Of a stretch of 18,641 bases of DNA, positions 6,944-15,020 are shown piece after piece. Both the position numbers and the translations under genes were made by a program. Origin of the DNA: Methylaequor sp002691245. Lineage in GTDB: Bacteria > Pseudomonadota > Alphaproteobacteria > Methylaequorales > Methylaequoraceae. The notes under the pieces are model-generated. The model had not been told where the DNA came from. It worked only from the letters and a program-made list of their open reading frames with translations, and did not search any database. How positions within the stretch are numbered: position 1 is the first letter of the stretch; the number at the start of each line of letters is the position of its first letter. The stretch is from positions 1 to 18,641 of the forward strand of contig NZHH01000030.1 in the NCBI GenBank assembly GCA_002691245.1, written 5' to 3'.

Positions 6944-7891
6944 ATGCAAATATTTAGGTCATTTAAGATTTCTAAGAAATACATGAATTCAACAATTGCA
7001 ATTGGAAATTTTGATGGAGTCCATATAGGTCATCAAGCAGTTATTGAAAAAGCAAAACAAATTTCAACACAAAAAAAAAGTAAATTAGGGATTTTAACAT
7101 TTGAACCACATCCAAAGTGTTATTTTAGAAATGAAACTCAATTTTTTAGATTAACACCATTTAGAGAAAAATTAAAAATTTTTATAAATATGGGTGTGGA
7201 TTTTTTGATAAATATCAAATTTGATGAAAATTTTTTAAAATGTACTGCTATTGATTTTATTAAAAGAAAATTGGTTGAAGAACTCAAAGTAGATTCCGTT
7301 GTAACAGGCTTTGACTTTGTATTTGGAAATAATAGAGTCGGGAATACAAAATATTTAAGTGATTACGTAAAAAAAACTAATAAATTTGAATTCTTTGTTG
7401 TTGAAGAGGTAAAAAAGAATATGAAATATGAAATTTCATCATCAACAATCAGAAATTTATTGAGATCAGGTGATTTAAATACCGCTAATTCTATCCTGAC
7501 AAGAGAATGGGTTGTATCTGAAAGAGTTATTGAAGGAGATAAGAAAGCTCGGGAATTAGGTTTCAGGACTGCTAATCTCGAAGTGAGCAAATATTGTGAT
7601 TTACTCAAAGGTGTCTATATGGTGAAAGTAAATATTCCAAAAAGGTTTGGTGAAAAAGTTTATTATGGAATAGCTAATTATGGAATAAAGCCTACGTTTA
7701 ATAAATCTGTTCCACTTTTAGAGGTTCATATTTTTAACTTTGATGCTGATATTTACAAAGAAAGAATAGTGGTGAAGTTTTTAAAATTCATTAGACCTGA
7801 AAAAAAATTTGAATCTATTGTTAAATTACAAGATCAGATTATAAAAGATATTAATCAAGTAAAAAATGAAAGATTATTCAAAAACAATTAA
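6944..7891 (+). CDS. ribF: Bifunctional riboflavin kinase / FMN adenylyltransferase
   Basis: RibF converts riboflavin to FMN and then FAD. The N-terminal adenylyltransferase domain shows the nucleotidyl-transferase motif GNFDGVHIGHQ (21-31), FEPHPKCYF, and later the ISSSTIRNLL motif. The C-terminal riboflavin-kinase domain shows EGDKKARELGFRTANLEV (about 198-215), GVYMVKV, NYGIKPTFN and the LLEVHIFNFDADIY stretch that carries the catalytic Glu. GFRTAN replaces the commoner GFPTAN. The length of 315 aa is normal. The start directly follows the maoC stop with no spacer, and the last 26 bases overlap the ileS start in another frame, so expression of the three genes is likely coupled. Confidence 0.95.
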   Translation: MQIFRSFKISKKYMNSTIAIGNFDGVHIGHQAVIEKAKQISTQKKSKLGILTFEPHPKCYFRNETQFFRLTPFREKLKIFINMGVDFLINIKFDENFLKCTAIDFIKRKLVEELKVDSVVTGFDFVFGNNRVGNTKYLSDYVKKTNKFEFFVVEEVKKNMKYEISSSTIRNLLRSGDLNTANSILTREWVVSERVIEGDKKARELGFRTANLEVSKYCDLLKGVYMVKVNIPKRFGEKVYYGIANYGIKPTFNKSVPLLEVHIFNFDADIYKERIVVKFLKFIRPEKKFESIVKLQDQIIKDINQVKNERLFKNN

Positions 7892-10658
7892 TTTGCCGAA
7901 AACTAATTTTTCAATGAAAGCCAATCTTTCAGAGACTGAATTGCATTGGTTAAAGTTTTGGAAAAAAAATAAGATATACGAAAAACTGAAAGAAAGAAGT
8001 GAGAACCTGAATAAGTTTGTTCTTCATGACGGCCCTCCATATGCAAACGGTGATTTACACTTAGGGCATGCTCTGAATAAAATTTTAAAAGACATTGTAT
8101 GTAGGCACAAATTTCAAAATTCGTTCGATGTCAATTATATACCAGGGTGGGATTGTCATGGACTACCAATTGAGTGGAAAATAGAGGAAAAATTCAGGAA
8201 ATCTGGAAGGAAAAAGGAAGAAGTTGATTTAAAACTTTTTAGAGATGAATGCAGAGAGTTCGCTCAAAAATGGGTAGAGATCCAGATGGAGCAATTTGAT
8301 AGATTTGGAATCCAAACAGATTGGAAAGAAATATATCTTACAATGAATAAAAATGCAGAATTTTCAATCGTCTCTGAATTACTAAAATTTTTAGAGTCAG
8401 ATCAACTATATCTTGGTTTCAAACCTGTGATGTGGTCAGTAGTTGAAAAAACAGCCTTAGCTGAGGCTGAGATAGAATATCTTGAAAAAAAATCAAAGGC
8501 AATTTACGTTAAATTTCCTGTAATTGAGGGAGTAGACAGTTCTAGTATAATTATTTGGACCACAACTCCATGGACAATACCATGCAATAAGGCGATTGCA
8601 TTTTCCGAAAATTTAAATTACCAATTGATACAAATCGAAGAAAATATTAATCAATATAATTTAACAAAATCAGAGAGAATTATTATTGCAGAAAATTTAT
8701 TACCCGATTTTTGTCAAAAACACTCCTTAAAGAATTATAAAATTTTAAAAGTCATGAACACTTCTGATTTAAAAAAAATAAAGTGTGAACATCCTCTTAA
8801 AAAAATTGGTTTTGATTTTACTGTAAATCTATTTGTTGCTGAGCATGTGACAGACGAAGCTGGTACAGGTTTTGTTCACATTGCTCCTAATCATGGTATA
8901 GAGGATTTTGAAGTTGGGAAAAAAAATAATTTGGAAATCACATCAACTATCGATGATGGTGGACTATATACCTCTAATATTTCTTATTTTGAAGGCATTC
9001 ATGTCTATAAAGCTGACAATCAAGTTATTGAAGAATTAAAGAAATCTTTTACTCTAATAAGTGAATACGACTACTTACATAGCTATCCCCATTCATGGAG
9101 ATCTAAAGCACCACTTATATTTAGAGCTACCTCACAATGGTTCATATCATTGGAAAGAAAAAATTTAAGAAAAATAGCCATTGACGAAATAAATAAAGTC
9201 AAATGGATTCCCACTAATAGTAAAAACCGTATACTGGCAATGGTAACCGACAGGCCAGATTGGTGCGTTTCAAGACAAAGGTCATGGGGAGTTCCAATAA
9301 CTATTTTTATATCGAAAAAATCGGGCAAACCACTTATTAGCAAGAGTGTGAATAGTAAAATTCTGAAAATAATACAAAGCGAAGGAATAGATTCCTGGTT
9401 CACTAAANCAAATGAATATTTTCTTGAGGGTNTAGAAAATCATGACGAATATGAAAAAGTTNAATCAATTCTNGATGTTTGGTTTGATTCGGGTTCTAGT
9501 CACGTTTATGTTTTAAAAAATAGGGGTATGAAAGATAAAGCTGATTTATATTTAGAAGGATCAGATCAACATCGTGGGTGGTTTCAAACTTCATTGATTG
9601 AAAGTTGTGCTAATTATGGAAAGAGTCCATTTAAGTCAGTTTTAACTCATGGGTTTGTGATTGATGAAAAGGGTAAAAAAATGTCTAAATCCTTGGGAAA
9701 TGTGATTTNACCATCCGATGTTATAAAAAAATATGGAGCTGATATTCTAAGATTATGGGTAGCTAATTCTAATTATAACGATGACGTAAAAATAAGTTAT
9801 GAAAATTTAAATAGGCAAGCCGAAAGTTACAGGAAGATAAGAAACACATTAAGATTTATTTTAGGGAATTTAAATAATTATTCTTTTGCTGATTCTGTTG
9901 AACATAATAAGATGCCATCTTTAGAAAAGTTTATAAGACATAAACTTTATTGTTTGAATGAGGAAGTAAATAAAAACTATGAAGATTTCAATTTTTATAA
10001 AGCNTACCAGACTGTTCTAAATTTTTGTTCTAAGGAGCTATCCGCCCTTTTCTTTGATATCCGAAAAGANGCTTTGTATTGCAACNCTCTTGATTCNATC
10101 TTGTCAAGGTCGATAAAAACCGTGATGGTAGATGTGTTTGAATGTTTGATTAGATGGCTTGCTCCGATTATTCCTTTCACTACTGAGGAGGCTTGGCAAA
10201 ATTGGTTAGATATTAGTAACAAAAATAAAGAAATAAGTTGTCACTTACTTAAAAATCTAGAACTCTCTGAAGAATGGCAGGATTTTGAACTCGAAAAAAA
10301 ATGGTATAAAATTTTAGATATTAAGGATGCATTCTCATATACGGTAGAAAAAAAAAGGAACTCTAAGGAAATAAAATCCAGTTTAGAGGCAAGGGCAGAT
10401 ATTTTTTTTAAAGATTCTGAATATAAAAAAATTGCAGAGGCATTTGATCTAAGTGAGATATTAATATCATCAAAGATAGAAATTTCTGAAAGTTTTGACG
10501 AGAATTTTATCTTTAATTCTAATGAAAAAAACATTGGAATAAAGATTACTAAACACGAGAGTGAAAAGTGCCCCAGATGCTGGAAGTTATTTGAAAAAGT
10601 GGATGATCGAAATTATCTATGTGAGAGGTGTAACTCAGTCGTAAATGCAAAAATATAG
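7866..10658 (+). CDS. ileS: Isoleucyl-tRNA synthetase
   Basis: A class I aminoacyl-tRNA synthetase that charges tRNA-Ile and edits valine. The class signature HIGH appears as HLGH (65-68) within GPPYANGDLHLGHALNKILKD, and KMSKS is at 605-609. The editing domain is marked by IIWTTTPWTIPCN and GTGFVHIAPNHG. A C-terminal zinc finger is present (C902, C905, C919, C922; CPRCW and CERC). The length of 930 aa is normal for the zinc-containing bacterial type. The early start at 7866 is preferred, although it overlaps ribF by 26 bases, because the encoded DYSKTINLPKTNFSMKANL matches the conserved alphaproteobacterial N terminus. It overlaps lspA by 14 bases. N codons cluster at 9408-10097. Confidence 0.97.
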   Translation: MKDYSKTINLPKTNFSMKANLSETELHWLKFWKKNKIYEKLKERSENLNKFVLHDGPPYANGDLHLGHALNKILKDIVCRHKFQNSFDVNYIPGWDCHGLPIEWKIEEKFRKSGRKKEEVDLKLFRDECREFAQKWVEIQMEQFDRFGIQTDWKEIYLTMNKNAEFSIVSELLKFLESDQLYLGFKPVMWSVVEKTALAEAEIEYLEKKSKAIYVKFPVIEGVDSSSIIIWTTTPWTIPCNKAIAFSENLNYQLIQIEENINQYNLTKSERIIIAENLLPDFCQKHSLKNYKILKVMNTSDLKKIKCEHPLKKIGFDFTVNLFVAEHVTDEAGTGFVHIAPNHGIEDFEVGKKNNLEITSTIDDGGLYTSNISYFEGIHVYKADNQVIEELKKSFTLISEYDYLHSYPHSWRSKAPLIFRATSQWFISLERKNLRKIAIDEINKVKWIPTNSKNRILAMVTDRPDWCVSRQRSWGVPITIFISKKSGKPLISKSVNSKILKIIQSEGIDSWFTKXNEYFLEGXENHDEYEKVXSIXDVWFDSGSSHVYVLKNRGMKDKADLYLEGSDQHRGWFQTSLIESCANYGKSPFKSVLTHGFVIDEKGKKMSKSLGNVIXPSDVIKKYGADILRLWVANSNYNDDVKISYENLNRQAESYRKIRNTLRFILGNLNNYSFADSVEHNKMPSLEKFIRHKLYCLNEEVNKNYEDFNFYKXYQTVLNFCSKELSALFFDIRKXALYCNXLDXILSRSIKTVMVDVFECLIRWLAPIIPFTTEEAWQNWLDISNKNKEISCHLLKNLELSEEWQDFELEKKWYKILDIKDAFSYTVEKKRNSKEIKSSLEARADIFFKDSEYKKIAEAFDLSEILISSKIEISESFDENFIFNSNEKNIGIKITKHESEKCPRCWKLFEKVDDRNYLCERCNSVVNAKI

Positions 10659-11109
10659 CAAATTATTTTTTTCTATTTTTATAACTTTTTTTGCTTTTGC
10701 AATTGATCAAGTTTCAAAAAGCTTTGTAGAAAAAAATATCAATTTTTTTTTATCAGGATTCAATGTTTTTGATGGTTTAAATTTGGTTTATGTACAAAAT
10801 AAAGGAGTAAGTTTTGGATTACTTTCTGGGCTAAATATTACATTNATACTTGGTATTATATCACTAATAGTTTCAGGATACATCGTCTTTCTAATATTCA
10901 AATCACAAAAAATTATAGAACTTGCTGGTTTATCAATGATTTTAGGGGGAGCTNTNGGAAATGGTGTTGATAGAATTAGNAATCTTTATGTTATTGATTT
11001 TATTGATATTTACTATAATAATTTNCATTGGCCAGCATTTAATTTCGCAGATAGTTTTATAACAGTTGGTGCAGTAATTTTCTTTTATNATNTTTTAATA
11101 AAAAAATAA
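10645..11109 (+). CDS. lspA: Lipoprotein signal peptidase (signal peptidase II)
   Basis: LspA cleaves the signal peptide of prolipoproteins after lipid modification, at the inner membrane. The 154-residue protein has four hydrophobic segments (about 7-22, 58-84, 88-104 and 134-151). Conserved motifs are DQVSK (21-25), QNKGVSFG (51-58), GGAxGNGVDR (101-110), and the two catalytic aspartates D118 in VIDFI and D136 in FNFADS. ileS-lspA is a widespread gene pair, and here they overlap by 14 bases. The next two genes downstream both begin with lipoprotein-type signal peptides, so candidate substrates sit next to the enzyme. Several N codons are present, none breaking the frame. Confidence 0.95.
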   Translation: MQKYSKLFFSIFITFFAFAIDQVSKSFVEKNINFFLSGFNVFDGLNLVYVQNKGVSFGLLSGLNITXILGIISLIVSGYIVFLIFKSQKIIELAGLSMILGGAXGNGVDRIXNLYVIDFIDIYYNNXHWPAFNFADSFITVGAVIFFYXXLIKK

Positions 11110-11209
11110 TTAAAATAATATGAAATGTGCTTTTCAAAATGAGAAAGTAATGTTATTTATATANTNTATACAACAAAATGTTCGTACAAATGCTTTGTTA
11201 AACACAANA

Positions 11210-11222
11210 TATAGTATTATAA
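11210..11222 (+). promoter_or_regulatory. Possible -10 element before the Q/P-rich lipoprotein gene
   Basis: The 113 bases between lspA and the next gene (11110-11222) are the only real gap in the ten-gene run. TATAGT at 11210-11215 lies 7 bases before the ATG at 11223, which would put a transcript start at the start codon itself (leaderless). A second box, TATAAA, runs into the ATG and would be too close. No Shine-Dalgarno sequence is visible and no credible -35 was found, so this is a weak suggestion. I found no hairpin terminator for lspA and no convincing small gene in the gap. Confidence 0.22.
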
Positions 11223-11849
11223 ATGAAGATANCAAGTATTCANAAACTTNTTTTNACTGNNATNGCTTTTTCNATGATCCAGTCTTGNGAAACTATNGAA
11301 TCTACNGTTGATTCAACAATCGATTCGATATCCGAAGCAGGNGACTTCCTCTATGATTCTGTAAATTTCTGGGAAGANGANGAACCAGAACAAAGTGAAG
11401 CTGTTGTGATAGAGGANGCNNTAGANGTTCCTGATTATGCATTGCCAGATANCCAATACTTTGAAGGCACACAACAACAAGAAATGAACTCAAGTCAATT
11501 CCAACCTCCAATACAACAACAGACTTTTTATGATCCAATTTACAGAAGTCAAAGACAATATTATTATGTTGGTCCAAATGGAACCCCAATGTTAGCGCCA
11601 CCCCCGCCGCCATTCCCTCAATATTCAATTGACCAAGCTGCACCATTACCTTATTCATATTCAAATAATTTAGGTGCTCCTCAAAGTTATCCTGAAACTT
11701 TTTTAAATCAAAATAGAAACCCTCAAAATAATAATTCGCCTGTTGTAACGCTTGATGAAGAGATGGAATTGTTCGGGATTCAAAATAATTGTGTCAGAGT
11801 TGCAAAAGATTATGTAAATGGCGGTTTCATGTGTGACGACTATGACTAA
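11223..11849 (+). CDS. Putative Gln/Pro-rich lipoprotein of unknown function
   Basis: Not a family I recognise. Residues 1-21 form a hydrophobic N terminus ending MIQS, followed by codon 22 = TGN, which would be Cys if the N is a pyrimidine; this gives a lipobox-like I-Q-S-C. The sequence after it (ETxES) resembles the ETIQD after the lipobox of the next gene. The mature part is acidic at first (VDSTIDSISEA, EPEQSEA), then rich in Gln, Pro, Tyr and Asn (YVGPNGTPMLAPPPPPFPQY), and ends in a compact segment with two Cys (NNCVRVAKDYVNGGFMCDDYD). The total is 208 aa. The codon before the ATG is a stop, so no longer start is possible. It overlaps the next gene by 8 bases. N characters are dense in the first 75 codons and not confined to third positions, suggesting fast divergence. 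Confidence 0.65.
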   Translation: MKIXSIXKLXXTXXAFXMIQSXETXESXVDSTIDSISEAXDFLYDSVNFWEXXEPEQSEAVVIEXXXXVPDYALPDXQYFEGTQQQEMNSSQFQPPIQQQTFYDPIYRSQRQYYYVGPNGTPMLAPPPPPFPQYSIDQAAPLPYSYSNNLGAPQSYPETFLNQNRNPQNNNSPVVTLDEEMELFGIQNNCVRVAKDYVNGGFMCDDYD

Positions 11850-12420
11850 CAAACTTCATAAAATTTTTATTCTTATATCTGTTTTTTGTCTTATTTCCTG
11901 CGAAACGATTCAAGATATAGCGGGATTAACAAAACCCAATTTAGAAACTGATATTTCTAACGAGATCCCAGAACTAGTATTACCTCCTGATTTTAATAAA
12001 GTTGCTAGGAAAGGCACAAGAATAAGCTCACAAGTTCGTAACACCCCTATTTTTGATAATCAATTTCAAACTCAACAACAAAGTATAAGACCTCAGGTCA
12101 CCAACTATATTGCACCCAAGATAAATTTACAATCATCCCCAACGCCTTCAGACTCATTGGAAAAATTTAAAGAGAATAAAAAATTTTCAATCGGGCAGTG
12201 GGTTTATGGTCGTTATGTTCAGGGGTTTAAACAAGGTAATCTTTATTACAGACCAATCTATGATAAAGGTTATAACTTTTCACGGAGATATATTCCAGAC
12301 CAAAATGTTTCTTCCTTTCTTACTTCTCCTCAAGAAAATATGAGTGAAATAAGAAATGGTTTTAGTCCCAGAGAAGAATTTGATTTTCGTAGTTTAGATA
12401 ATTTGCCAGTAATTGATTAA
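11842..12420 (+). CDS. DUF3035-like lipoprotein
   Basis: The N terminus MTNKLHKIFILISVFCLISC is a textbook lipoprotein signal peptide, with basic residues, a hydrophobic core and the lipobox LISC (Cys20). I therefore start at 11842 and not at the in-frame ATG at 11818, which would bury the signal behind eight extra residues. The mature protein begins ETIQDIAGLTKPNLETD and continues ELVLPPDFN, the pattern I associate with alphaproteobacterial DUF3035 proteins (GL-KPxPDEF then PL-LPPDF), whose function is unknown. The length is 192 aa. The rest is Gln-, Tyr- and Arg-rich with no catalytic motif. It overlaps the preceding lipoprotein gene by 8 bases, and its stop abuts the ATG of the M16 peptidase, so it probably belongs to an envelope-related operon with those genes. 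Confidence 0.75.
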   Translation: MTNKLHKIFILISVFCLISCETIQDIAGLTKPNLETDISNEIPELVLPPDFNKVARKGTRISSQVRNTPIFDNQFQTQQQSIRPQVTNYIAPKINLQSSPTPSDSLEKFKENKKFSIGQWVYGRYVQGFKQGNLYYRPIYDKGYNFSRRYIPDQNVSSFLTSPQENMSEIRNGFSPREEFDFRSLDNLPVID

Positions 12421-13734
12421 ATGAAAATAGTTTATGTTTTCATTGCTATCGTCTTATTTGTATTTGATGCGAATTCAAATAAAATCTTCGATACAAAATC
12501 CTACAAACTAGACAATGGACTCACACTTATCGTTGTTGAAAATTCAAGAGCACCTGTGGTTGCTCAGATGATTTGGTATAAGTTTGGTTCAGATATTGAA
12601 GAAAAAGGAAAAAGTGGTTTGGCACACTTTATGGAGCACTTGATGTTCAAGGGCACAAAAAATTTTCCAAATAACTATTTTTCAAATTTCTTATCAAAAA
12701 TAGGAGGAAGTGAAAATGCTTTTACTAGCTATGACTATACAGCTTATTACCAAATATTTCCTAGTAAACACTTAGAAAAAATAATTGAACTCGAAGCAGA
12801 TAGAATGAAGAATTTAACATTGACAAAGGAAAATGTAGAAATTGAAAGGGAAGTAATTCTTGAAGAGCGTTTTCAGAGAATTGAAAGTGATCCTTCATCT
12901 CAACTAGATGAGTCTATGAGAAGTGTATTATATCCAAACAATTATTATGGGAGACCAATTATAGGTTGGAAACATGAAATAGAGAATTTAAATTATGATG
13001 ATGTTTTCAATTTTTATGAAAAAAATTATAATCCCCAAAATGCAATTTTAGTTTTATCTGGAGACGTAAAGTTTTCTGATGCGAAAAAATTAGTTAAAAA
13101 ATATTACAGTGATATTAAAGTTTCCCATGAAAGTAATAAATTGAATATATCTGATCCTGATTTAAAGACATCTGTATTCATTGAACTTAAGCACCAAAAT
13201 GTGAAACAACAAATTTGGAAAAGAATTTATAGAACAAAATCATTTAACAATTCTATTTTGGAATCGATGGCGCTTGATCTTGGAATGAAAATACTTGCAG
13301 GTGGAAGCTCTGGTATTCTTTATGATGAGTTTGTAAATAAAAAAAAAATTTTTTCTATGATTGGAGGTTTTTACCAAGGATTCTCAAAAGGTGAAGGATA
13401 TATATATTTTTACGCAATACCAAATCAAGAAATGGATGAAAAGAAAATATCCAGTATGATAGATAATGAGATTGAACAAATACTAAAAACTAAAATTACA
13501 AAAGAAAAGCTAGAGTTGGAAAAAAAGAAATATTACTTTGATAGTATTTATGGAATGGATGGAATATTGAAGCCTGCAGAAATCATTGGAGAAGCCCTTT
13601 CAGTTGGGATAAAACTTGATGATTTGGAAAAATGGAATATTAACCTTAAAAAGGTAAATTTAGATATGGTGAAGAAAGAACTTAAAAAATTCATTCAAAA
13701 TAAAAATTATGTAACAGGAAGTTTAAAGAATTGA
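12421..13734 (+). CDS. M16-family zinc metallopeptidase, catalytic member, exported
   Basis: This is a pitrilysin/processing-peptidase (M16B) homologue. The inverted zinc motif HxxEH is intact as H69-FM-E72-H73 within SGLAHFMEHLMFKGT. The remaining zinc-ligand Glu is expected in EREVILEER (about 148-149). The N-terminal half also carries ENAFTSYDYTAYY and IIELEADRM, typical of the family. Residues 1-19 (MKIVYVFIAIVLFVFDANS) look like a signal peptide, so it likely acts in the periplasm. At 437 aa it is one of a usual two-protein pair, and the next gene is the non-catalytic partner. The start abuts the previous stop, and the end overlaps the next start by 4 bases. The substrate is unknown. Confidence 0.93.
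   Translation: MKIVYVFIAIVLFVFDANSNKIFDTKSYKLDNGLTLIVVENSRAPVVAQMIWYKFGSDIEEKGKSGLAHFMEHLMFKGTKNFPNNYFSNFLSKIGGSENAFTSYDYTAYYQIFPSKHLEKIIELEADRMKNLTLTKENVEIEREVILEERFQRIESDPSSQLDESMRSVLYPNNYYGRPIIGWKHEIENLNYDDVFNFYEKNYNPQNAILVLSGDVKFSDAKKLVKKYYSDIKVSHESNKLNISDPDLKTSVFIELKHQNVKQQIWKRIYRTKSFNNSILESMALDLGMKILAGGSSGILYDEFVNKKKIFSMIGGFYQGFSKGEGYIYFYAIPNQEMDEKKISSMIDNEIEQILKTKITKEKLELEKKKYYFDSIYGMDGILKPAEIIGEALSVGIKLDDLEKWNINLKKVNLDMVKKELKKFIQNKNYVTGSLKN
13716..13721 (+). promoter_or_regulatory. Shine-Dalgarno AGGAAG that fixes a TTG start
   Basis: AGGAAG lies inside the end of the first M16 gene, 9 bases before TTG at 13731. No ATG or GTG in that frame lies close by, and the TTG gives an immediate signal-peptide start (MKILFLILIFCF). 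This supports a TTG start overlapping the upstream TGA as TTGA. It is one of the better ribosome sites in the window. Confidence 0.6.
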
Positions 13735-15020
13735 AAATATTGTTTTTGATTTTAATTTTTTGCTTTCAAAGTTCAAAAGGTTTTGATTTTGAGAAGTTGC
13801 AAACTAATTCAGGAATACAGTTTTGGTTTGTTAAAGACAACTCAATTCCAATCATTAGTGTAAACTTTAGTTTTGGTGGTGGCAGTTCTTTAGAAAAAAA
13901 AGAAAATCATGGTCTTTCTAACCTTATGGTCTCAATGATGGATGAGGGTACTGAAAATTATAACTCAAAAGAATTCAAAAACACTATGAAGTTAAATGGA
14001 ATGAAATTGAGTTTCTCTTCTCAAAAAAATAGGATAGATGGTGTTTTTCAGATTATCTCATCACAAAGTAAAGAAGGTTTTAATCTTTTCAAAGAGGCAT
14101 TAAACTTTCCAAAATTTTCTGAAGATGAGATTGAAAAAGTAAAAAAACAAATTGTAGCAAGTATAAGAATTGATCAGTCAAATATTTCAAGTATAGCCTC
14201 TGATAAATTTAATGAAAATTTTTTTGGTGATCATATTTTTTCAAGAAATATTAAGGGTTCGATTGATTCTATACAAAATTTTAAAAGGAAAGATCTAATT
14301 GAGTTTCATAAGAAAGCTTTTCAAAAAAAGAATTTGGTTATTGGAGTCGCTGGCGATATTGATAAAAAAAAGATTATTAATTTTATTGATTTTGTTTTTG
14401 GTGATCTGGAAGATACCTATCAAATACCTGTCATAGATAGTTTCTCTGATTTGTCAGTTGGTGAAAAACTTTATGAAATAAAAACTCCTCAAACCAGTGT
14501 TTTATTCGGTCATCCTGGGTTGGCAAGAAACGATAAAGATTTCTTTGCGTTAAGAATTGCAAATTACATATTAGGTGGAGGAGGATTTCAGTCCAGATTA
14601 TACAAAAATATCAGAGAAAAAAAAGGATTGGTTTATTCGGTTTATTCTTACCTTCTTCCATATGAAAATGATGGTGTACTAGTTGGGGGATTTCAAACTA
14701 GAAATAAATCTGTTTATAAAACAATCAAAAGTGTAAAAAAGAATTGGAGAGATATACAAAAAAAAGGAATTAATAAAGATGAACTAGAAAATGCTAAAAA
14801 TTATTTCAATGGTTCTTTCACAAGAAATTTCACAAGTACAAACTCTATTGCTGGGTTATTACAAATAGTTCAATATTATAAACTAGGAGATAATTACTTT
14901 AAAAGAAGAGAGGAAATAATTAATAGTGTTGATCTAAAAAAAGTAAATGAAGTTGCTACCCAATATTTTAAAAGTGAGGATCTTTTTTTTATGATAGTTG
15001 GAGAGCCAGATAGAAAATGA
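13731..15020 (+). CDS. M16-family peptidase-like protein, non-catalytic partner, exported
   Basis: This is a second M16B homologue (429 aa) with a signal peptide MKILFLILIFCFQSSKG. The aligned zinc site is lost: where the partner has HFMEH this protein reads N64-L-M-V67-S68 (GLSNLMVSMMDEGT), so both His and the Glu are replaced. It keeps the C-domain substrate-binding stretch GGGGFQSRLYKNIREKKGL followed by YSVYS (about 281-306), with the conserved Arg and Tyr. In known bacterial M16B pairs one subunit carries the zinc motif and the other this Arg/Tyr region, so the two proteins very likely form a heterodimer. The start is TTG overlapping the upstream stop, supported by AGGAAG. The end overlaps pgi by 4 bases (ATGA). 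Confidence 0.92.
   Translation: MKILFLILIFCFQSSKGFDFEKLQTNSGIQFWFVKDNSIPIISVNFSFGGGSSLEKKENHGLSNLMVSMMDEGTENYNSKEFKNTMKLNGMKLSFSSQKNRIDGVFQIISSQSKEGFNLFKEALNFPKFSEDEIEKVKKQIVASIRIDQSNISSIASDKFNENFFGDHIFSRNIKGSIDSIQNFKRKDLIEFHKKAFQKKNLVIGVAGDIDKKKIINFIDFVFGDLEDTYQIPVIDSFSDLSVGEKLYEIKTPQTSVLFGHPGLARNDKDFFALRIANYILGGGGFQSRLYKNIREKKGLVYSVYSYLLPYENDGVLVGGFQTRNKSVYKTIKSVKKNWRDIQKKGINKDELENAKNYFNGSFTRNFTSTNSIAGLLQIVQYYKLGDNYFKRREEIINSVDLKKVNEVATQYFKSEDLFFMIVGEPDRK

Noticed and set aside
9083..9403. Minus-strand open frame inside ileS
   Set aside because: It is contained in the catalytic part of a fully conserved IleRS on the plus strand, with no independent support.
11120..11311. Small open frame just after lspA
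   Set aside because: It has several N codons, no ribosome site and no coherent composition, and it overlaps the better-supported lipoprotein gene in another frame.
11302..11664. Minus-strand open frame opposite the Gln/Pro-rich lipoprotein
   Set aside because: It arises from the low-complexity CAA/CCA codons on the other strand, with no start signal.
11818..11841. Upstream ATG for the DUF3035-like lipoprotein
   Set aside because: Starting there adds eight residues ahead of a complete lipoprotein signal peptide that begins at 11842.
13731..15020. Second M16 gene as a decayed pseudogene because HxxEH is missing
   Set aside because: The frame is intact over 429 residues and the Arg/Tyr substrate-binding region is kept, which is the normal state of the non-catalytic subunit in M16B pairs.
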